Part shown: piece by piece, positions 26,023 through 39,473 of the stretch
How positions within the stretch are numbered: the first letter of the stretch is position 1
How the letters are laid out: each line of letters begins with the position of its first letter
Assembly (NCBI GenBank): GCA_965153355.1
Contig: OZ231126.1
Location: 99,572,001-99,636,000 of the forward strand
Source: Flaccisagitta enflata
Lineage: Eukaryota; Chaetognatha; Sagittoidea; Aphragmophora
Direction of reading: 5' to 3'
DNA length: 64,000 bases
Translations under genes and position numbers: made by a program
Notes under the pieces: generated by a model
What the model was told of the DNA's origin: nothing
The model's input: only the letters and a program-made list of their open reading frames with translations
Database searches by the model: none

Positions 26023-27387
26023 TCAACTGTGACTCACCAGGCCTTGGAATATCATCGACTGTTGTTGTTGTTGTTGTCGTCGTTGTTGTTTTCTTTTGTC
26101 TTCTTTGTCTTTTGTTGATCTTTTGTTTCTGTTTCCAGCTGATTTTTCACTTTTCCTGGAAACAGTCTTTTTCCGCTGGTACGATGCGGAAGCGGAGAAG
26201 GAAGTGGAAGTGGAAGCGGAAGCGAAAACAGAAGCGGAAGCGGAATGGGAAAGTGGAGCGAGAACAGAAGAAGACGCTGTAGAGGAAGTGAATGTCGAAT
26301 TGGAAGAACTAAGATTTGAGTTAGTGAATCTTTCTTGTAAAGAAAACGATATCGGTTTTTGCGATTGGTGTTGTTGACTTCGATATTCACGTTGTTGACG
26401 TTTAAGCTGCCCTTGCTTCTGCCGATGTACCAGCACCGGCAGAGAAACAGTTATCATCACGGAGTTGACGAGAATCACAAACAGCAAACTGAAAGCCTTG
26501 AGCCACGGGGAAGAAGTTGACGCTCGACTTGGTTTCACTTTGCCGCATTCTAGTTGGCGGACAAAGTTAGATTCAGACACAGTTGAGCGTTTGACGCAGT
26601 TTCGAGCCAAAAATCTATCTTTCCCCGTTGGATGAGGCGCGCCATTCTGTTTTTGATTGAACTTGGGATTGTGTTTTGATGTTTTGTCTTTTGTCTTTCT
26701 CATAATGTCGTCGTTGGCACGTCCAAGTGAAGCCTCCGACCTCACATGGTATGAATCGTCAACCATCTTTCGTTTTCCATTAACGATAGGAGTAAGTGGA
26801 AACTTCGCCGACTCTACGTTCTCCTCGTGTCGAGATGGAAGAATTAACAAATCATTCGCTTCAATTTGATTTTGAAAAGAGGGTGGGTTTTGTTGTGGGA
26901 AAATGAGCGAGGAGGAAGACGACCACGGAGAAGCAGGAGGATGTTGAAGCGGAAATAAGGGTAGTGAAGAAGAATGATAAGATGGTGAGTTGGAAAACCG
27001 AAATGAGGATGGATGGGGATATGGAAATGATGGTGACGATGATGCGGTAGATGGGAACGAGCGTGGTAGATTAGATAGGCCTTGAGTAAACAATGGAGAT
27101 GAGAACGTCACGGGAAACCTAATAGGTTTCTTTGAGATTTTGGGGTTTCTTTCGCTGGCGGAATCGCGGTCGAGTCTTCGCTGGAATCGACGCCGACTTT
27201 TGACTTCTTCCACGAAAGAAGTCCGAATTCCGTCGGCGTCGTTTCTCTTGCAGAAATTCTTTGAAGGACTCGTCGAAACATCCAGAATGAGTTTCGGCGA
27301 TAAAGAGGCGAAATTTGTGGGTGTAGACGAAATCCAAGTCGATCCGCTGTAATCAGCGTCGGCGGCATTGGCGCCGTCAAAAATCAT
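26023..27387 (-). CDS. Candidate single-pass membrane protein or first exon, unknown family
   Basis: A 454-codon frame from an ATG, the only long frame in the window that is neither low-complexity throughout nor part of a recognised transposon. The N-terminal third is mixed and basic, followed by a Ser/Pro-rich segment (about 105-170), a Lys/Arg-rich segment (about 215-280), one hydrophobic segment (SPWLKAFSLLFVILVNSVMI, then TVSLPVLV, near residues 300-325) and a Ser-rich then Lys/Gln-rich tail ending in poly-Q. No signal peptide is seen, so a type II or tail-proximal orientation is possible. The last codons include GGCCTG|GTGAGT, a perfect splice donor (about 26032-26037), so the true exon could end there and continue to the left of the CT tract. 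No homologous family recognised. A transposon accessory protein is an alternative, as the gypsy leader at 38.5-38.8 kb also encodes a one-pass protein. Confidence 0.45.
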   Translation of the reverse strand: MIFDGANAADADYSGSTWISSTPTNFASLSPKLILDVSTSPSKNFCKRNDADGIRTSFVEEVKSRRRFQRRLDRDSASERNPKISKKPIRFPVTFSSPLFTQGLSNLPRSFPSTASSSPSFPYPHPSSFRFSNSPSYHSSSLPLFPLQHPPASPWSSSSSLIFPQQNPPSFQNQIEANDLLILPSRHEENVESAKFPLTPIVNGKRKMVDDSYHVRSEASLGRANDDIMRKTKDKTSKHNPKFNQKQNGAPHPTGKDRFLARNCVKRSTVSESNFVRQLECGKVKPSRASTSSPWLKAFSLLFVILVNSVMITVSLPVLVHRQKQGQLKRQQREYRSQQHQSQKPISFSLQERFTNSNLSSSNSTFTSSTASSSVLAPLSHSASASVFASASTSTSFSASASYQRKKTVSRKSEKSAGNRNKRSTKDKEDKRKQQRRQQQQQQSMIFQGLVSHS

Positions 27388-27905
27388 GATTACCGCGTCG
27401 ATGCCGCATATGCAAATTGCGCAATCTTGTCACGAGGGAAGTTAAAGTATTTGTTGAATTCAACATCGACGTTTTGGGCAGAAGCTTGTTTGTTTCGCAA
27501 CAATTTTGATGTCAGGTCGGTGCAATACTGTAGACAAAATTGGTCTTTTCCAATGTGGAGCTTACATGAACTAATCACGACCAACGTGATTCCATCTTTT
27601 CCTAGTGTGGGACTGAAATGATGTAATAGGTGGTATTTTTATTTATTACGTTAGAAAATGTTAAATGATAACAGCACGTGGCTTTGAATTTGATCAATGT
27701 TGAACACAGTTATTTAGATCACATGGATCATCATCAATGTAGCTAACAATGAAATGGCCGCAATTAAAGGATTACGTTTTCAGAATGGTGATTAAAATAA
27801 TACAAAGACAACGCGTAATTCTAATATAATACTGGACAGAGGGACGTGCTGGAAATCAAACATATAGCTGGCCCAACACAATGAAAACAACGCAGAAGAA
27901 AGTTT
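27388..27905. other. Unassigned; possible 5' flank of the 454-codon frame
   Basis: Short frames on both strands (27390-27584, 27427-27621) without recognisable features. No TATA-like site that I trust. Confidence 0.3.
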
Positions 27906-28072
27906 TAAGTCGCCTGCACGCGACTGTATAACTCGGTCGGTCGGTCGGTCTGTTGGTCGCTGTAAGCTTTTTCGGCGTTTTGGGCGTAATTTGCGTAACT
28001 GCTTTCACCCAAATGCTTGAGAAAGCCCCTACCCGCACGCACGTGACTTCGATAGCCGTGTATCCGGCCTTG
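27906..28072 (-). mobile_element. Family B element, complete short copy
   Basis: The plus strand starts TAAGTCGCCTGCACGCGAC (3' hairpin), then a short GGTC array, and ends GATAGCCGTGTATCCGGCCT then TGT, the inverted 5' end. Subterminal GCACGTGACTTCG is a diverged inverse of the hairpin start. 28073-28414 holds nothing recognised. Confidence 0.8.
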
Positions 28073-28414
28073 TTTCTCATCCCTCTCTTTTTCGTTTTCG
28101 CGCCCTTCCCCATGACAAATGAAAAGGAAAGTGTGAAAGTAGGATCCCTTCTTTTTCTTTACTTTTTTTTTTTTAATTTCGAAGAAAAGAGTGTCAGACG
28201 AATTTTAGTGAGGGACGTTTAAAGGTGACAGGTAAAATTGCGTGTCTGGTGAGAATATTTGAGAAGAAGCCCTTCCCGTCTGTGAAGGAGTGGAAGATCG
28301 GAACTCTAGCAGAGTGAATAAATTCTTTTCCATAATCTTTCAAACACGCATAAGAGTTTTTTTTTCGTCTCAGGTTGAGGTGTGAGAATTGTGACGAAAC
28401 TGGGATTTTAAAAA

Positions 28415-28578
28415 ACAAGGCCGACCCCTAAAAGTCGCGTGCGGGAAATAAATAACTAAAGTTGGCATAAATTGACTTTAAATGACTCAAGATGACTTTA
28501 AATGACTTAAAAAGACATAAAATGATGTAAAATGACTTAAATGACTAAATTGACCTGATTGATTTAAGTGACTCATTA
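28415..28578 (+). mobile_element. Family B element, left piece of a split copy
   Basis: ACAAGGCCGACCCCTAAAAG then TCGCGTGCGGG, followed by a tandem AAATGACTT-type array. The element is cut at a TA by the palindromic element starting at 28581 and resumes at 40276 with the same array. Confidence 0.8.
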
Positions 28579-28726
28579 TACTATCTTGGAAAAAATAATA
28601 GTCCAAGCTGGATAAAAGAATGATTGGATTGCAAATCTGATAAAAAAAAAATAATTATTTTCATATGCCCATACCTTTTTTGAGTTTAGAAATCGCTTGC
28701 ATCTGTAAGGGCATGTCTTGGTAAAG

Positions 28727-29720
28727 AGTACAGTACGAGAATCAAAGAACTGGGTAACTGGAGGGAAGCCATATCTGTAAAACGGCTTGGATTCATGATC
28801 AAATTTTTTACCACAAAATGCATCTATAGGTGTACTATGTTGTTTAAGGTTTTGGAGCCATTCCAACAAATTCATTTTTTTTTGTCCAAAAATTTTTTTT
28901 TCTGTTTTTGGCTGATTTTGACCACAAAAATTACACTTAAAAAAAAATTCTTTCATATGCATGTTAGTTAGATAGTTTAACACAAATTTCATTTTTTGTT
29001 GGGGATTTTCCGCCAATTTTTGTGGCTATGGCACCCAAAACTCAAAAAACACAAAAAGTGGGATATTTCCTAAGATTTTCAATAAAATCCCTTGATTTTT
29101 GGTGTGGTAGTAGTTTTAGGATTCACTAATAAGTGTGCAAAATTTCAGCTCTTAAAATGAATTTTTAATACAGTTATGAAATTTTAAATTTTTCACAAAA
29201 TGCAATGTAGGACGATTTTTGGTTTAAATTTTTTTTTTTCAAATAAAAAATTTTGCCAATTGTTATTTTTCGATAAAATAAATAACAAATTAAGAGTTTA
29301 TAAAAAAAATTTTGAACTAGCCCTCTTAGTAAAATATTTTTTTCTCAAAATTTGTGAAAATGACCCATTTTTTGAAGTTGAATAAAAACTGTTCCTGTTA
29401 TCCGATCATCTTCATTTTTGGTGGAGTTGTTACCTGTTATCTACCCTAACTTCACCTAAAATTTGAGCTCACTGCGACTAACGGTTGCGGAGATATTGAC
29501 GTTCAAAGTTACTTTGTCTGAGCAAAATCAGCAAAATTGGCATTTTGGCCATTTTTGAGCTGTTATAAAATTGTATTTTTTCCTTCGCACACCTCCATTT
29601 TGGCTGAAGTTACTCATGTTAATGCAAATATTCGTGATCCAAAATTTCACACTTGTCAGTTAAGCTGTTTTACAGTTATGGTGGTCCAAAGTTTAAAAAA
29701 AATGCAAATTTTTCAACAAA
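28727..29720. repeat. Left arm of ~1-kb palindrome
   Basis: From ACAGTACGAGAATCAAAGAA to TATGGTGGTCCAAAGTTT and beyond, this arm is inverted in the right arm with few differences. The loop is 29721-29873. Confidence 0.88.
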
Positions 29721-29873
29721 AACTACTGTGAAAATTTTTCAAATAAATTGAAAAAAAAGTTTTCATCAGGGTTTTTGAGTTGGGAAAATAAAAAAATTTC
29801 TAATTTTTTGGACCCCCCCTTTGGAGACCGTTTTTTGAAAAAATTTCGCTGATTTTTCCGCCTAAGATTTGAT

Positions 29874-30492
29874 TGAAAAATTTGCATTTTTTGAAACTTT
29901 GGACCACCATAACTGTAAAACGGCTTGACTGACAAGTGTGAAATTTTGCAATATGAATATATGCATAAACATGAGTAACTTCAGCCAAAATGGAGGTGTG
30001 TGAAGGAAAAAATACAATTTCTCAAAAGCTCAAAAATGGCCAAAATGCCAATTTTGCTGATTTTGCTCTGACAAAGTAACTTTGAACGTCAATATCTCCA
30101 CAACCGTTAGTCGCAGTGAGCTCAAATTTTAATTGAAGTTAGGGTAGATAGCAGGTAACAACTCCACCAAAAATGAAGATGATCGGATAACAGGAACAGT
30201 TTTTATTCAACTTCAAAAAATGGGTCATTTTCACAAATTTTGAGAAAAAATTTTTTTTACTAAGAGGGCTAGTTCAAAAATTTTTTTGGAAACTCTTAAT
30301 TTGTTGTTTATTTTATGAAAAAAAAGACTATTGGCAAAATTTTTTATTTGAAAAAAAAAAATTTAAACCAAAAATCGTCCTACATTGCATTTTGTGAAAA
30401 ATTTAAGTTTTCATAACTGTATCAAAAATTCATTTTAAGAGCTAAAATTTTGCACACTTATTAGTGAATCCTAAAACTACTACCACACCAAA
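29874..30492. repeat. Right arm of palindrome, inner part
   Basis: Inverted copy of the left arm down to CTACTACCACACCAAA, where the gypsy LTR begins. The arm resumes after the LTR at 39474 (CCAAAAATCAAGGG) to 39845. The left arm (AATCCCTTGATTTTTGGTGT) gives the uninterrupted form. Confidence 0.9.
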
Positions 30493-31337
30493 TGTAATGC
30501 ACGATCTGCACTACACTGATGTGCTGAGCACTAAATGATGGTAAGACGAATTGAAATTGATATCAACTTTTTATTCAGCGAATTCTTACAATGTCTTAAC
30601 GCTTAGAAGGATGGAGAGCAACTGAATAAGCATCATGGGCATGAGGGGGTTTCAATAAGAGAGACGCACACTGTCCAATGAGCTTTTAGGAGTGAGGGGG
30701 TGAATCATGAAATGAGCATCACGAACGAATCAAGTTGCACCAGTTATTGCGCCTCTTTAAGAAAAGAAAGAGACAATGGGATGATTCACTGCACTACTGT
30801 GCAAACGACATGGGTAGGGCCCTTGCACTACTAACGATTATTACACCACCCCCCCGTAAAGAAAGACTGGACCCCAGGCTGCAGGGAATACATGATGTTG
30901 AGGTCGTAAAACATTGTGTTAGAAATTCAGTTTTCAGTTGAATCATCTCTTTAAACTAATCGCGATTTTCTGCAACACAGCACTCAAGATTGAATAAAAG
31001 TAAGTAACATAAAAAGAACAACAGGCAAGTGGCGCCTTGACACTCGTGTACCGTTGTAAACAAAATTGACCTGTTTGGAACTTGCGCATTCTTTAAAGGA
31101 AAAATATAGACACAAAATAACAAAAAAATGTTGTTGCAGTGCATTACGATTGGGGTTACGCCTACCCTACAGCGTCATACGAGTATGACGACGTCGACGC
31201 GAATACGACGACGACGACGACGATGACGACGAACGCGACCACGAAAGCGTCGATGACAAAATCTGCCAAAATTCCGGGTTTCGGCTTCGGAGATTGGCTG
31301 GCCTCGCCTTACACTCTGGTGATTCTCGAATTGAACT

Positions 31338-31411
<74 letters not shown>

Positions 31412-34400
31412 AAAGACCACTCGCTTCCCTACAGATACTCCTCGTCGCATTTCTCTCGTTTCTGGTTTGGCGTTGCCGCCGCCGGCTGTCAGAGTGGGGC
31501 AAGTTGGCCTCCACGCGCGTCACCGCTACTGCAAGCGCCGAGGATGAGGAAGAAGGAAGAGTAGAACCACCCAACGAAAACGTCAACAACAACACTGAGG
31601 ACGGAGGCCAAAGGGAAGAAGAAGAGCAGAAAGAGGAAGAGGAGGAAGAGGAGAAAGAGGAGGCGGAACCACCCGTCAACAACATTCACGTCATCAATTT
31701 GGATAACAACAACGGCGATGATAACGAAAATGATGACAACAACGTCTCTCAGCCTTCCTGCATCTTCCAGCTCTAAATTAACACTTGCGTTATAAAATAT
31801 AAAATTGAACGATTCACACTATTGTTAATAGAATTTTTGTATGTTCAACGTTAAACACACCCACTCTTTCTTACATAGCGGAGCATCAGCAATAATTGCG
31901 TCATGTTCTACGTAACAGGAATAACGGCATAGGTAGCGTGAAATACAAAAGATGAAATGTTAAGGCACACCGAGGCTGTACATAATTATGAAAGAGCGCT
32001 TGTTGTACTACACGGATAACACGGACGTAACAGACGGACGAAACATGAAAAGTGGTGATTTAAGCGCTAATTTACGTCACAGTGGGTGAAAGTGGGAAGC
32101 TTGTCCAGGACTTCGACTCAGACCCAACTAGGAAACAAAACAAAAACAAACATCAGTGAGAAGACGAAGAAACCAAAGCCGCGAATCAAGTCATACCGGT
32201 GTTCTCGAGGGTGTAATCAGCTAAGCGAATCGGCGGTCGCCGTTCACGTTCTGAGCGACGTGGCGGTTCCGGGACCGTCACAGGAGCCACGTTAGCCTCG
32301 GTTTCGGGAGCTGGCTCAGATCTCACCACTTTCTTCAACTTGTTGAAGTGAGTGATTTTTGAACTGCCATTCGCTTCAATGCGATAATTGACATCAGAGA
32401 GCTTCTCAGTGACTTGATAGAGTTGTTCGCCGTAATTCATTCTGAAAGCCTTGATTTCTCCAGGATTGAGTGGCAGCTCCCGAAACAGGACTGAATCTCC
32501 CACTTCGATTGGCTCTCCCTTGACTCTGAGATCATATCCAAGCTTTTGTCTTCGGCGCGCTTCTCCTAGTCTCTCACTGACCTTCTTCGCAATTCGCAGC
32601 GTTAACTCCCGCATTTCCCGAACTTCTGGCCCCACGCTCTTGCGATCCGGCAGATTTCCCAGTATGACATCATGAGGAAGTATTGCCTCCTTTTTGAACT
32701 CCAAGAAGTGTGGAGTGAAGCCCGTGCTTGTTGATGGTGTGGTGTTGACGAGCAGCTGGACCTTGGGAAGGATTTTGTCCCACTCCCCGTGTCCCTCCTC
32801 CAGTACTATCTTGGCAATGACGTCGATGACCGTTCTGATCATTCGTTCGGCCTGCCCGTCGGATTCGGCTCGATAGGCGACCGTCTTGGTTTTCTTGATG
32901 TTCATGAACTCGAACAAGCTTTTCGCCAAGCTTTGATTGAGTGACGCGTGAGCGTCTGTGTGGATAGAGACCGGGCAGCCTAATTTGCAGATGAAGTTAT
33001 CCAAGAAACCTTGCCAGATTGTCCGCGCTTCCAAGTCAGGGACGGCGTAAAGGACGCAATACTTTGTGTAAGCGTCCACACACACGATCAAGTGCTTGTT
33101 CCCCGCAGATGTGATGGGCAAGGGCCCCTTGGCGTCCAAGTGGACCTTCTCTCGTTCGTAGGAGACGTTGTCAATGACTAGTGGAGCTCTTGTATTCTTA
33201 GTTTTACGCCGTTGGCAAGTCTCGCAGGAGTCGACCCAAAGCTTCGAGTCAGCGCCCATGCCATGCCAGTAGTAATCTTGTCGAAGCATCATGGCCATTT
33301 TAGTGTGTCCGAAATGACCCCGCCCCTGATGGTAATGGTTGAGGATAGTCGCCCTCAGCGACTCTGGTACCACCTTCAGGTTTCGGTCTTCATTTACACC
33401 ATCGCCGACCCATCGACGAACAATCACTCCATCCTCCAGCGTAAACTGTTCAAACGTAGCCCACATTGATCGCAACGTCGAACCATGACGCTTGGCTACT
33501 TCCTTGTCCGGCTTTCCTTTGTTCAACCATCCTCTGAAGACAGATAGGTCTGCATCGTTTTTCTGTTCAGTCTTCCAATCTACTTCCGTTGCGGCGAACA
33601 TCGCAAAGACTGCCTCAGCTTCTTTGCTCACCGCTGACCAAGGGATACGAGAGAGAGCGTCAGCGGCTTGCATCTTCGGGCCAGGCTTATAGACAATCTC
33701 GAAGTCGGGGAATTCGGCCAACAATTCGAGCATCCGGGCCGTGCGCCCCGTCAGATCCTTGAATTTCTTCAGATACACTAGAGCTTTATGGTCGCATACT
33801 GCTGTAAATTTGGCCCCCATCAACCAATGCTTGCATTTGGTTATTCCTTCGTAGAGAGCCAAGAACTCTCCCTTCGTTGCGCCGTAGTTTCGCTCGCTTT
33901 TTGTCAGCGAGCGACTTCCGTACAAGATGGGATGGAGCTTGCCGTCATCCCCCTCTTGCATCAGAACATGCCCAAGGCCTGTCTTTGAAAAGTCTGTTTC
34001 CAAGACGTAGGGCTTAGACGGATCTGGCAGGATTAGCACAGGGGCGTTTGTCATCAGCCTTTTTAATCTGTCAAAGTCTGCCTGATGGCTCTCCTCCCAT
34101 GTCCACTTAGCATCCTTGTGGGTCAACTTATGCAGTTCATGCGTTTCCCGGCTGAAATTCGGGATGTACTTGCGATAGTAATTGCAGAACTGCAAGAAGC
34201 TGAGCAATGTTTTGCTGCTTGTTGGTTCCGGCCACTCCTTGACGCACTTGATCTTGTTTTCTTCCACCGATATTCCATTTGGGCCCACGCGGTGGCCCAA
34301 CATGTCGATTTCTCGACGGAACAATTCGCACTTCCCCGGCTTGGCCTTCAAGCCCGCGATTTCCAAGCGCGTGAGAAGGTCTTCGACGTGCACTACATGC

Positions 34401-37400
34401 TCTTCCCAAGAGCGACTGAAGACCACCAAGTCATCGATGTACGCCAAGGCAAACTTCCATTGGATGCCATGGAGGATCAGGTCCATCAAAGTTTGATACG
34501 TCTGACTTGCTGACGAGAGACCAAACGTCATCCGCTTGAAACGCATGAGTCGTTGGCCGGGGACGCAGAAGGCAGTTAGGTTTTTTGATCGCTCCGTTAG
34601 TTCTATCTGATTGAAGGCGGACTGGATGTCCAGCTTCGAGAACCAAGTGCACCCTTGCATCGCGTCGAGTACTTCTCCGATGCGAGGGATGAGACGGGCG
34701 TCGAATTCGGTCACTTCATTCAGTTTCCTGAAGTCAATTGCGAATCTCCGACAAGGCAGCCATTCGCCTGTGATATGGCATTTCTTGGCTGCCAAGACAG
34801 GGAAGCTTCTCCAAGGCGATATGGCCGGCTCGATGACCCCAGCCTCCTCCATGTCGTCCACCATCTTGTTTGCTATCTCTCGCTTATGCAGAGGCATGGT
34901 GCGCGGGGCGTCGGGGCGCGGCTTAGTCCCTGGCTTTAACTTGATGTCGTGCTTGATCAACTTGGTCAGGCCCACATCGTTGTCCGTCCGCGAAAAGACT
35001 TTATGCCGTCGACGGACGATGTTCCTGGCCTGCCGTAGCTTCTCCTCATCGCCTTCAATGTCGGGAAACGTGAACTTGTCCAGAGGATGGTCGTCAGGTG
35101 GCCCCTCATCGGCAGGGTCCACCTCAATGGCGTCCGATTCATCAATTTGACATTCACAGGCTGATCCCAGTAGTGCTCCTCGGTAGATTTTGAATGGCTT
35201 ATCGAAGGGATTGAGTAACTCGTAGCATACTCGTGGCTTGTTCTCAACTATGCATCTGGCAGCCAAGAGCCCGTACCGATCCTTCGCTCCGATTGGGTCG
35301 ATCTCTAAGCAGCTACTTTCGGCTTTGTCCATACCGGTGATTTTTACTTGCACGCGTCGACGCGCGTGCGGTGGTATGACGACCGTTTCTGCGAGACTTA
35401 CGTTGTTGAGCGGGGGCGCGACCATGGGAAATATGCTGCTCTTTAGCATTTCCGGCCGATGCGCGTACGGGGTTACAGAGCCTCCAATACTTACCAATCG
35501 AGAACCCGGCCTGACATTGATATCATGTTCCTCTTGTGCGGCCAGCCCTAGAAGAACTATATCGGGAAAGTTACCTGCTACAACCAACCTCTGTGCAAAC
35601 TTGCGCTTACCCACTTTCACCATCATTACCTTTTCTCCCAAAGCATCGATACTGGCGCCTCCCGCGCCTAAAATCATTGGAATAGAGAGTGGATCCAACT
35701 CTTTATCATCCGACTTTACTCTGTCGTACAGGCTCTTAGAAATTATAGACATGTACGCTAGCGTATCAATACCAATAGGGACCGACAATTCAGCTGTACC
35801 CAACCACCCTTCCACCCATACCCCTGTAGGAATGGCACATCCTGTTGCGAAAACGCTATCAGTGTCCACTTGAGGTGCATCGGGCTTGACGGAAGTTGTC
35901 GTTGAGGCTGAAGCGCTTGGAAGGTCGATGGATATCGTAGTTTCGGGCACTTTTAACACAGAGGGCGCGACGGAAGAGCGGGGAACTTCAATTTCCCTTT
36001 GCTCACACACTACACTATTTCGTCGTTCTTCATCCTTAGCATCGTCCTCACACATTGATTCGGCGAGGTCATTGTCTGCCAAAGGCGAGGGAGTCCGACG
36101 AGAATTGGACGTAGCGACGGACGGACGAACGGACGAACGCGACGAAGTCGCCGAGGGTTTTGACGAGGCGCTGGAGGGATCCCTCGAGGCCCCTCCAACA
36201 CTCAGTTTTTTGACTCGGCGCCATCCTTACGCTTCCACCACTTTGGCGCCAACTCGGGATGCAGTTCGAAGCAGGTGTCCGGGTTGTGTCCCTTCTTCGC
36301 GCAATTGCTGCAGATTGTCGACTTGTCGGCGCCTTTCGATGATGAAGTAGGTGTCGGCGCTCCTTTCTTGTTGTCCGGGTGATGTTGAGCGTTGGTGAGC
36401 GGCGCGATGACCTCCGGGATGCCGCCGGCGATGACGTGATCGATTCCGCTGCGCCCGATCCTACATGACGGTCCCATGCGAGCTTCTATCGCGATGGCCT
36501 TGTGCATCAATTCTTCGACGGACCACAAGTCCGCCTCGACGACAAGACGGCGAAGCTCGCCTGGAAGACCAAGCTTGAACTGCTTGGCAATGAGAGTCTC
36601 GCGGGCCTCCACGTTGAGCGTCGGATACGCGCGATTCGCTAGAAGCCGCAGATTGTTGGTGTACGCTGGAATAGTCTCCGATGGGAGCAAGGCCTTAGCC
36701 TCAAATACCGCTGCGTCGCTGAGACGATTCCTGCCGTCAACCTTCTTGACGAGAGATTCGTGAAATTCGTCGAAATCCAACGGCGCGCCCATGGGCTGCT
36801 GCTCCTTCCACTGCAACGCGAGATCCTGCGTGCTTCCTGCAGGCAGTGTAGAGAGAAAGGTGGTAACGCGCTCATCCCTGGGATAGACATGCTGATCGGC
36901 GATAGCTATGAAGGCCTTGAAGTGATTCGCGATGACCTGTCCCTCCTCGTACTTGGGCCAATGAATAGTATGAGGAGTCAAGGACGGCCTGTCGTTGGGT
37001 ATGTTGAGCATAGCTAGCATGTCCAGTAGAGCCACCGTAGATGATGTAGGATGAGTGCCTATGAGATTCAACCACGCTTGCTGTACTGCGCTTCTCGCCT
37101 CCAACTGCTTCACGATGGCGGCCCGCTGGTTCGCCTCCGGTATGCGTCCACCTGCCGCGTACACCTCCAACTGCACCTTTGCTGCCGTCGCGAAAGTGCG
37201 CACCTCCGTTGTTTGCGTTATCTTTGTGATGAGGCTGACCAAATTAGGCGGCGCCGCTGCTGCAGCTCGTGCTCCTCCACCTGCTGGAGCAGCTCCCCCT
37301 GGTCCTGAGAGAACGCCGACTGCTGGAGCCAATGCTGGAGCTGCGGGAGATGCGAGAATGCCGGCTGCTGGCGCCAAAGAGGGTGCCGCAGGTGGCAATG

Positions 37401-38167
37401 GAATCGCGGCTGCCGCTGCATGAGCTGGGGGCCCTCCTACTGCTCCTGCCCCTCCTACCATGCCCATGACTGCTCCTGCCCCTCCTGCCATGCCCATGGC
37501 CGCTCCTCCCGCCACACCGCTGGTGGCTCCTCCTGCTATTGGAGTTGCTCCTCCTCCTCCTGATCCGGCTGAACCACCTCCACCCCCTCCACTACCTCCA
37601 CCACCTCCACCACCGCCCACTACTGCTGAGGCTCCCAACACTCCTGCCGGTGTAGATGTTCTTAGCCATGGCAGAGTTGGCGTCGCCCCTTTCTTTATTT
37701 CGGCGGATAAATGAGCGACGGTGGTGGCCTGAGTGTCAATGTCCATCTTAAGAGCGTCGATTTTGCGATCAAAATTGTCGGAGAAGTGATCAAAAAGCGT
37801 CGCAAAGTTGTTTTGCATGTCGTCGACGATGCGTGAGAAGTTCATCATCAAATTATTCATTTCGTTGGCTGCGGCTGGAGGTGGAGGAGGTGATAATACT
37901 CTTGACGCAGCATGTCCAGCTGATGGAGGACGCGAAGAAGATGCTGCATGACCAGCGAGGCCTCCTCCTGAATTTCCGCCAGGCGCTGCCATAAAGGGAT
38001 TTGAGGTGCCGGGATTGGCGTTGACGCTCGCTGCGGCGCTGCTACGCTGCGGCGGAGGTCCCTGCTGCGGTTGCTGTCGCTGCTGGGGTTGATGCTGTTG
38101 ATGCTGGGGTTGATGCTGTTGATGCGGCTGCTGTTGTTGTGGTTGTTGTTGTTGTTGTTGTTGTGGC

Positions 38168-38210
<43 letters not shown>

Positions 38211-39473
38211 GCAACATTGACTGTTGCACTTGATGTTGTGAGTTATCCCCGGGTGCCGCCATGACGGGCGTGGTCCTGACGAGGATGTACTCGACGTAAG
38301 GAGTGACAGCAGCAAGGGATTCTCCTCTCCGATTGGCCTGAGCCGTGTCGAGATGGAAGTCTGCGCTGTCGAGGCTGACTGCTGCTCAAGTAGCGCAGCA
38401 GCCTCAGGAGAAGAGAGAGTAGTCGCGAACGATGATGACGATGAGAACGACGATGACGCAGACGACGATGTAGACGACTGTGACGCAACGGGATGTGACT
38501 CATGCGATGGAGAATTCACCAAGTGGGGAGGGAGGTCGGGGTGAGCGACGCCTGCTGAGGTGTGGATATGGGGAGGTGTAAGCCGGTCGCTCATAAGGAA
38601 GAAAAGATCGCCTATGGCACGCCAAATAGATGAGAATAACGGTCGCTAAGATGAGAGCGATGTTGAGAAGAACCAAAGTGCTGAAAGTGAATGATTTTAC
38701 TGCCACGGCGGGGAGTAAATCGGTCTGTATGGGAATGTCGATGACCGTGACGTTATATGCAGAGGAGACAATAGAGGTATTTGTCGACATATTTCCTTCA
38801 CTGTTTCGTCATAATGATGATTATGTGGCGCACGTATTACGCTTTCTATTATGTCTTGATTTTGATATTCCTGATGAGGAGATGAATGTGCGTGTAAGTT
38901 CGTTAGATTGATATAAATTGGTTCAACTCTCGCGTAAGCAGTGCCGTTTGTATTTTTACAACTAATCCACCAGTCGATGAAGGAGGAAAAGCACATCGAT
39001 TTTGTGGGAAAGAAGAAAAGAAACGAATTAGTAATCCATTGAATAAAAGGCGGTAGCGTTGAAAGTTCGAATCACAGTTGAGAGTGTAGACGGTATTACT
39101 CAACTGAAGCTGCAACCATGTGTAATGCACGATCTGCACTACACTGATGTGCTGAGCACTAAATGATGGTAAGACGAATTGAAATTGATATCAACTTTTT
39201 ATTCAGCGAATTCTTACAATGTCTTAACGCTTAGAAGGATGGAGAGCAACTGAATAAGCATCATGGGCATGAGGGGGTTTCAATAAGAGAGACGCACACT
39301 GTCCAATGAGCTTTTAGGAGTGAGGGGGTGAATCATGAAATGAGCATCACGAACGAATCAAGTTGCACCAGTTATTGCGCCTCTTTAAGAAAAGAAAGAG
39401 ACAATGGGATGATTCACTGCACTACTGTGCAAACGACATGGGTAGGGCCCTTGCACTACTAACGATTATTACA
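30493..39473 (-). mobile_element. Intact Ty3/gypsy LTR retrotransposon, 8981 bp
   Basis: Minus-strand element bounded by two 353-bp LTRs that look identical base for base, each TG...CA. CCAAA is duplicated at 30488-30492 and 39474-39478. Order in element sense: LTR, PBS, leader with small frames, gag, -1 frameshift site, pol (PR-RT-RNase H-integrase), a 1.3-kb 3' region, PPT, LTR. Integrase last defines Ty3/gypsy. Its coding region is more GC-rich than the surroundings. Intact frames and identical LTRs imply recent insertion. Confidence 0.95.
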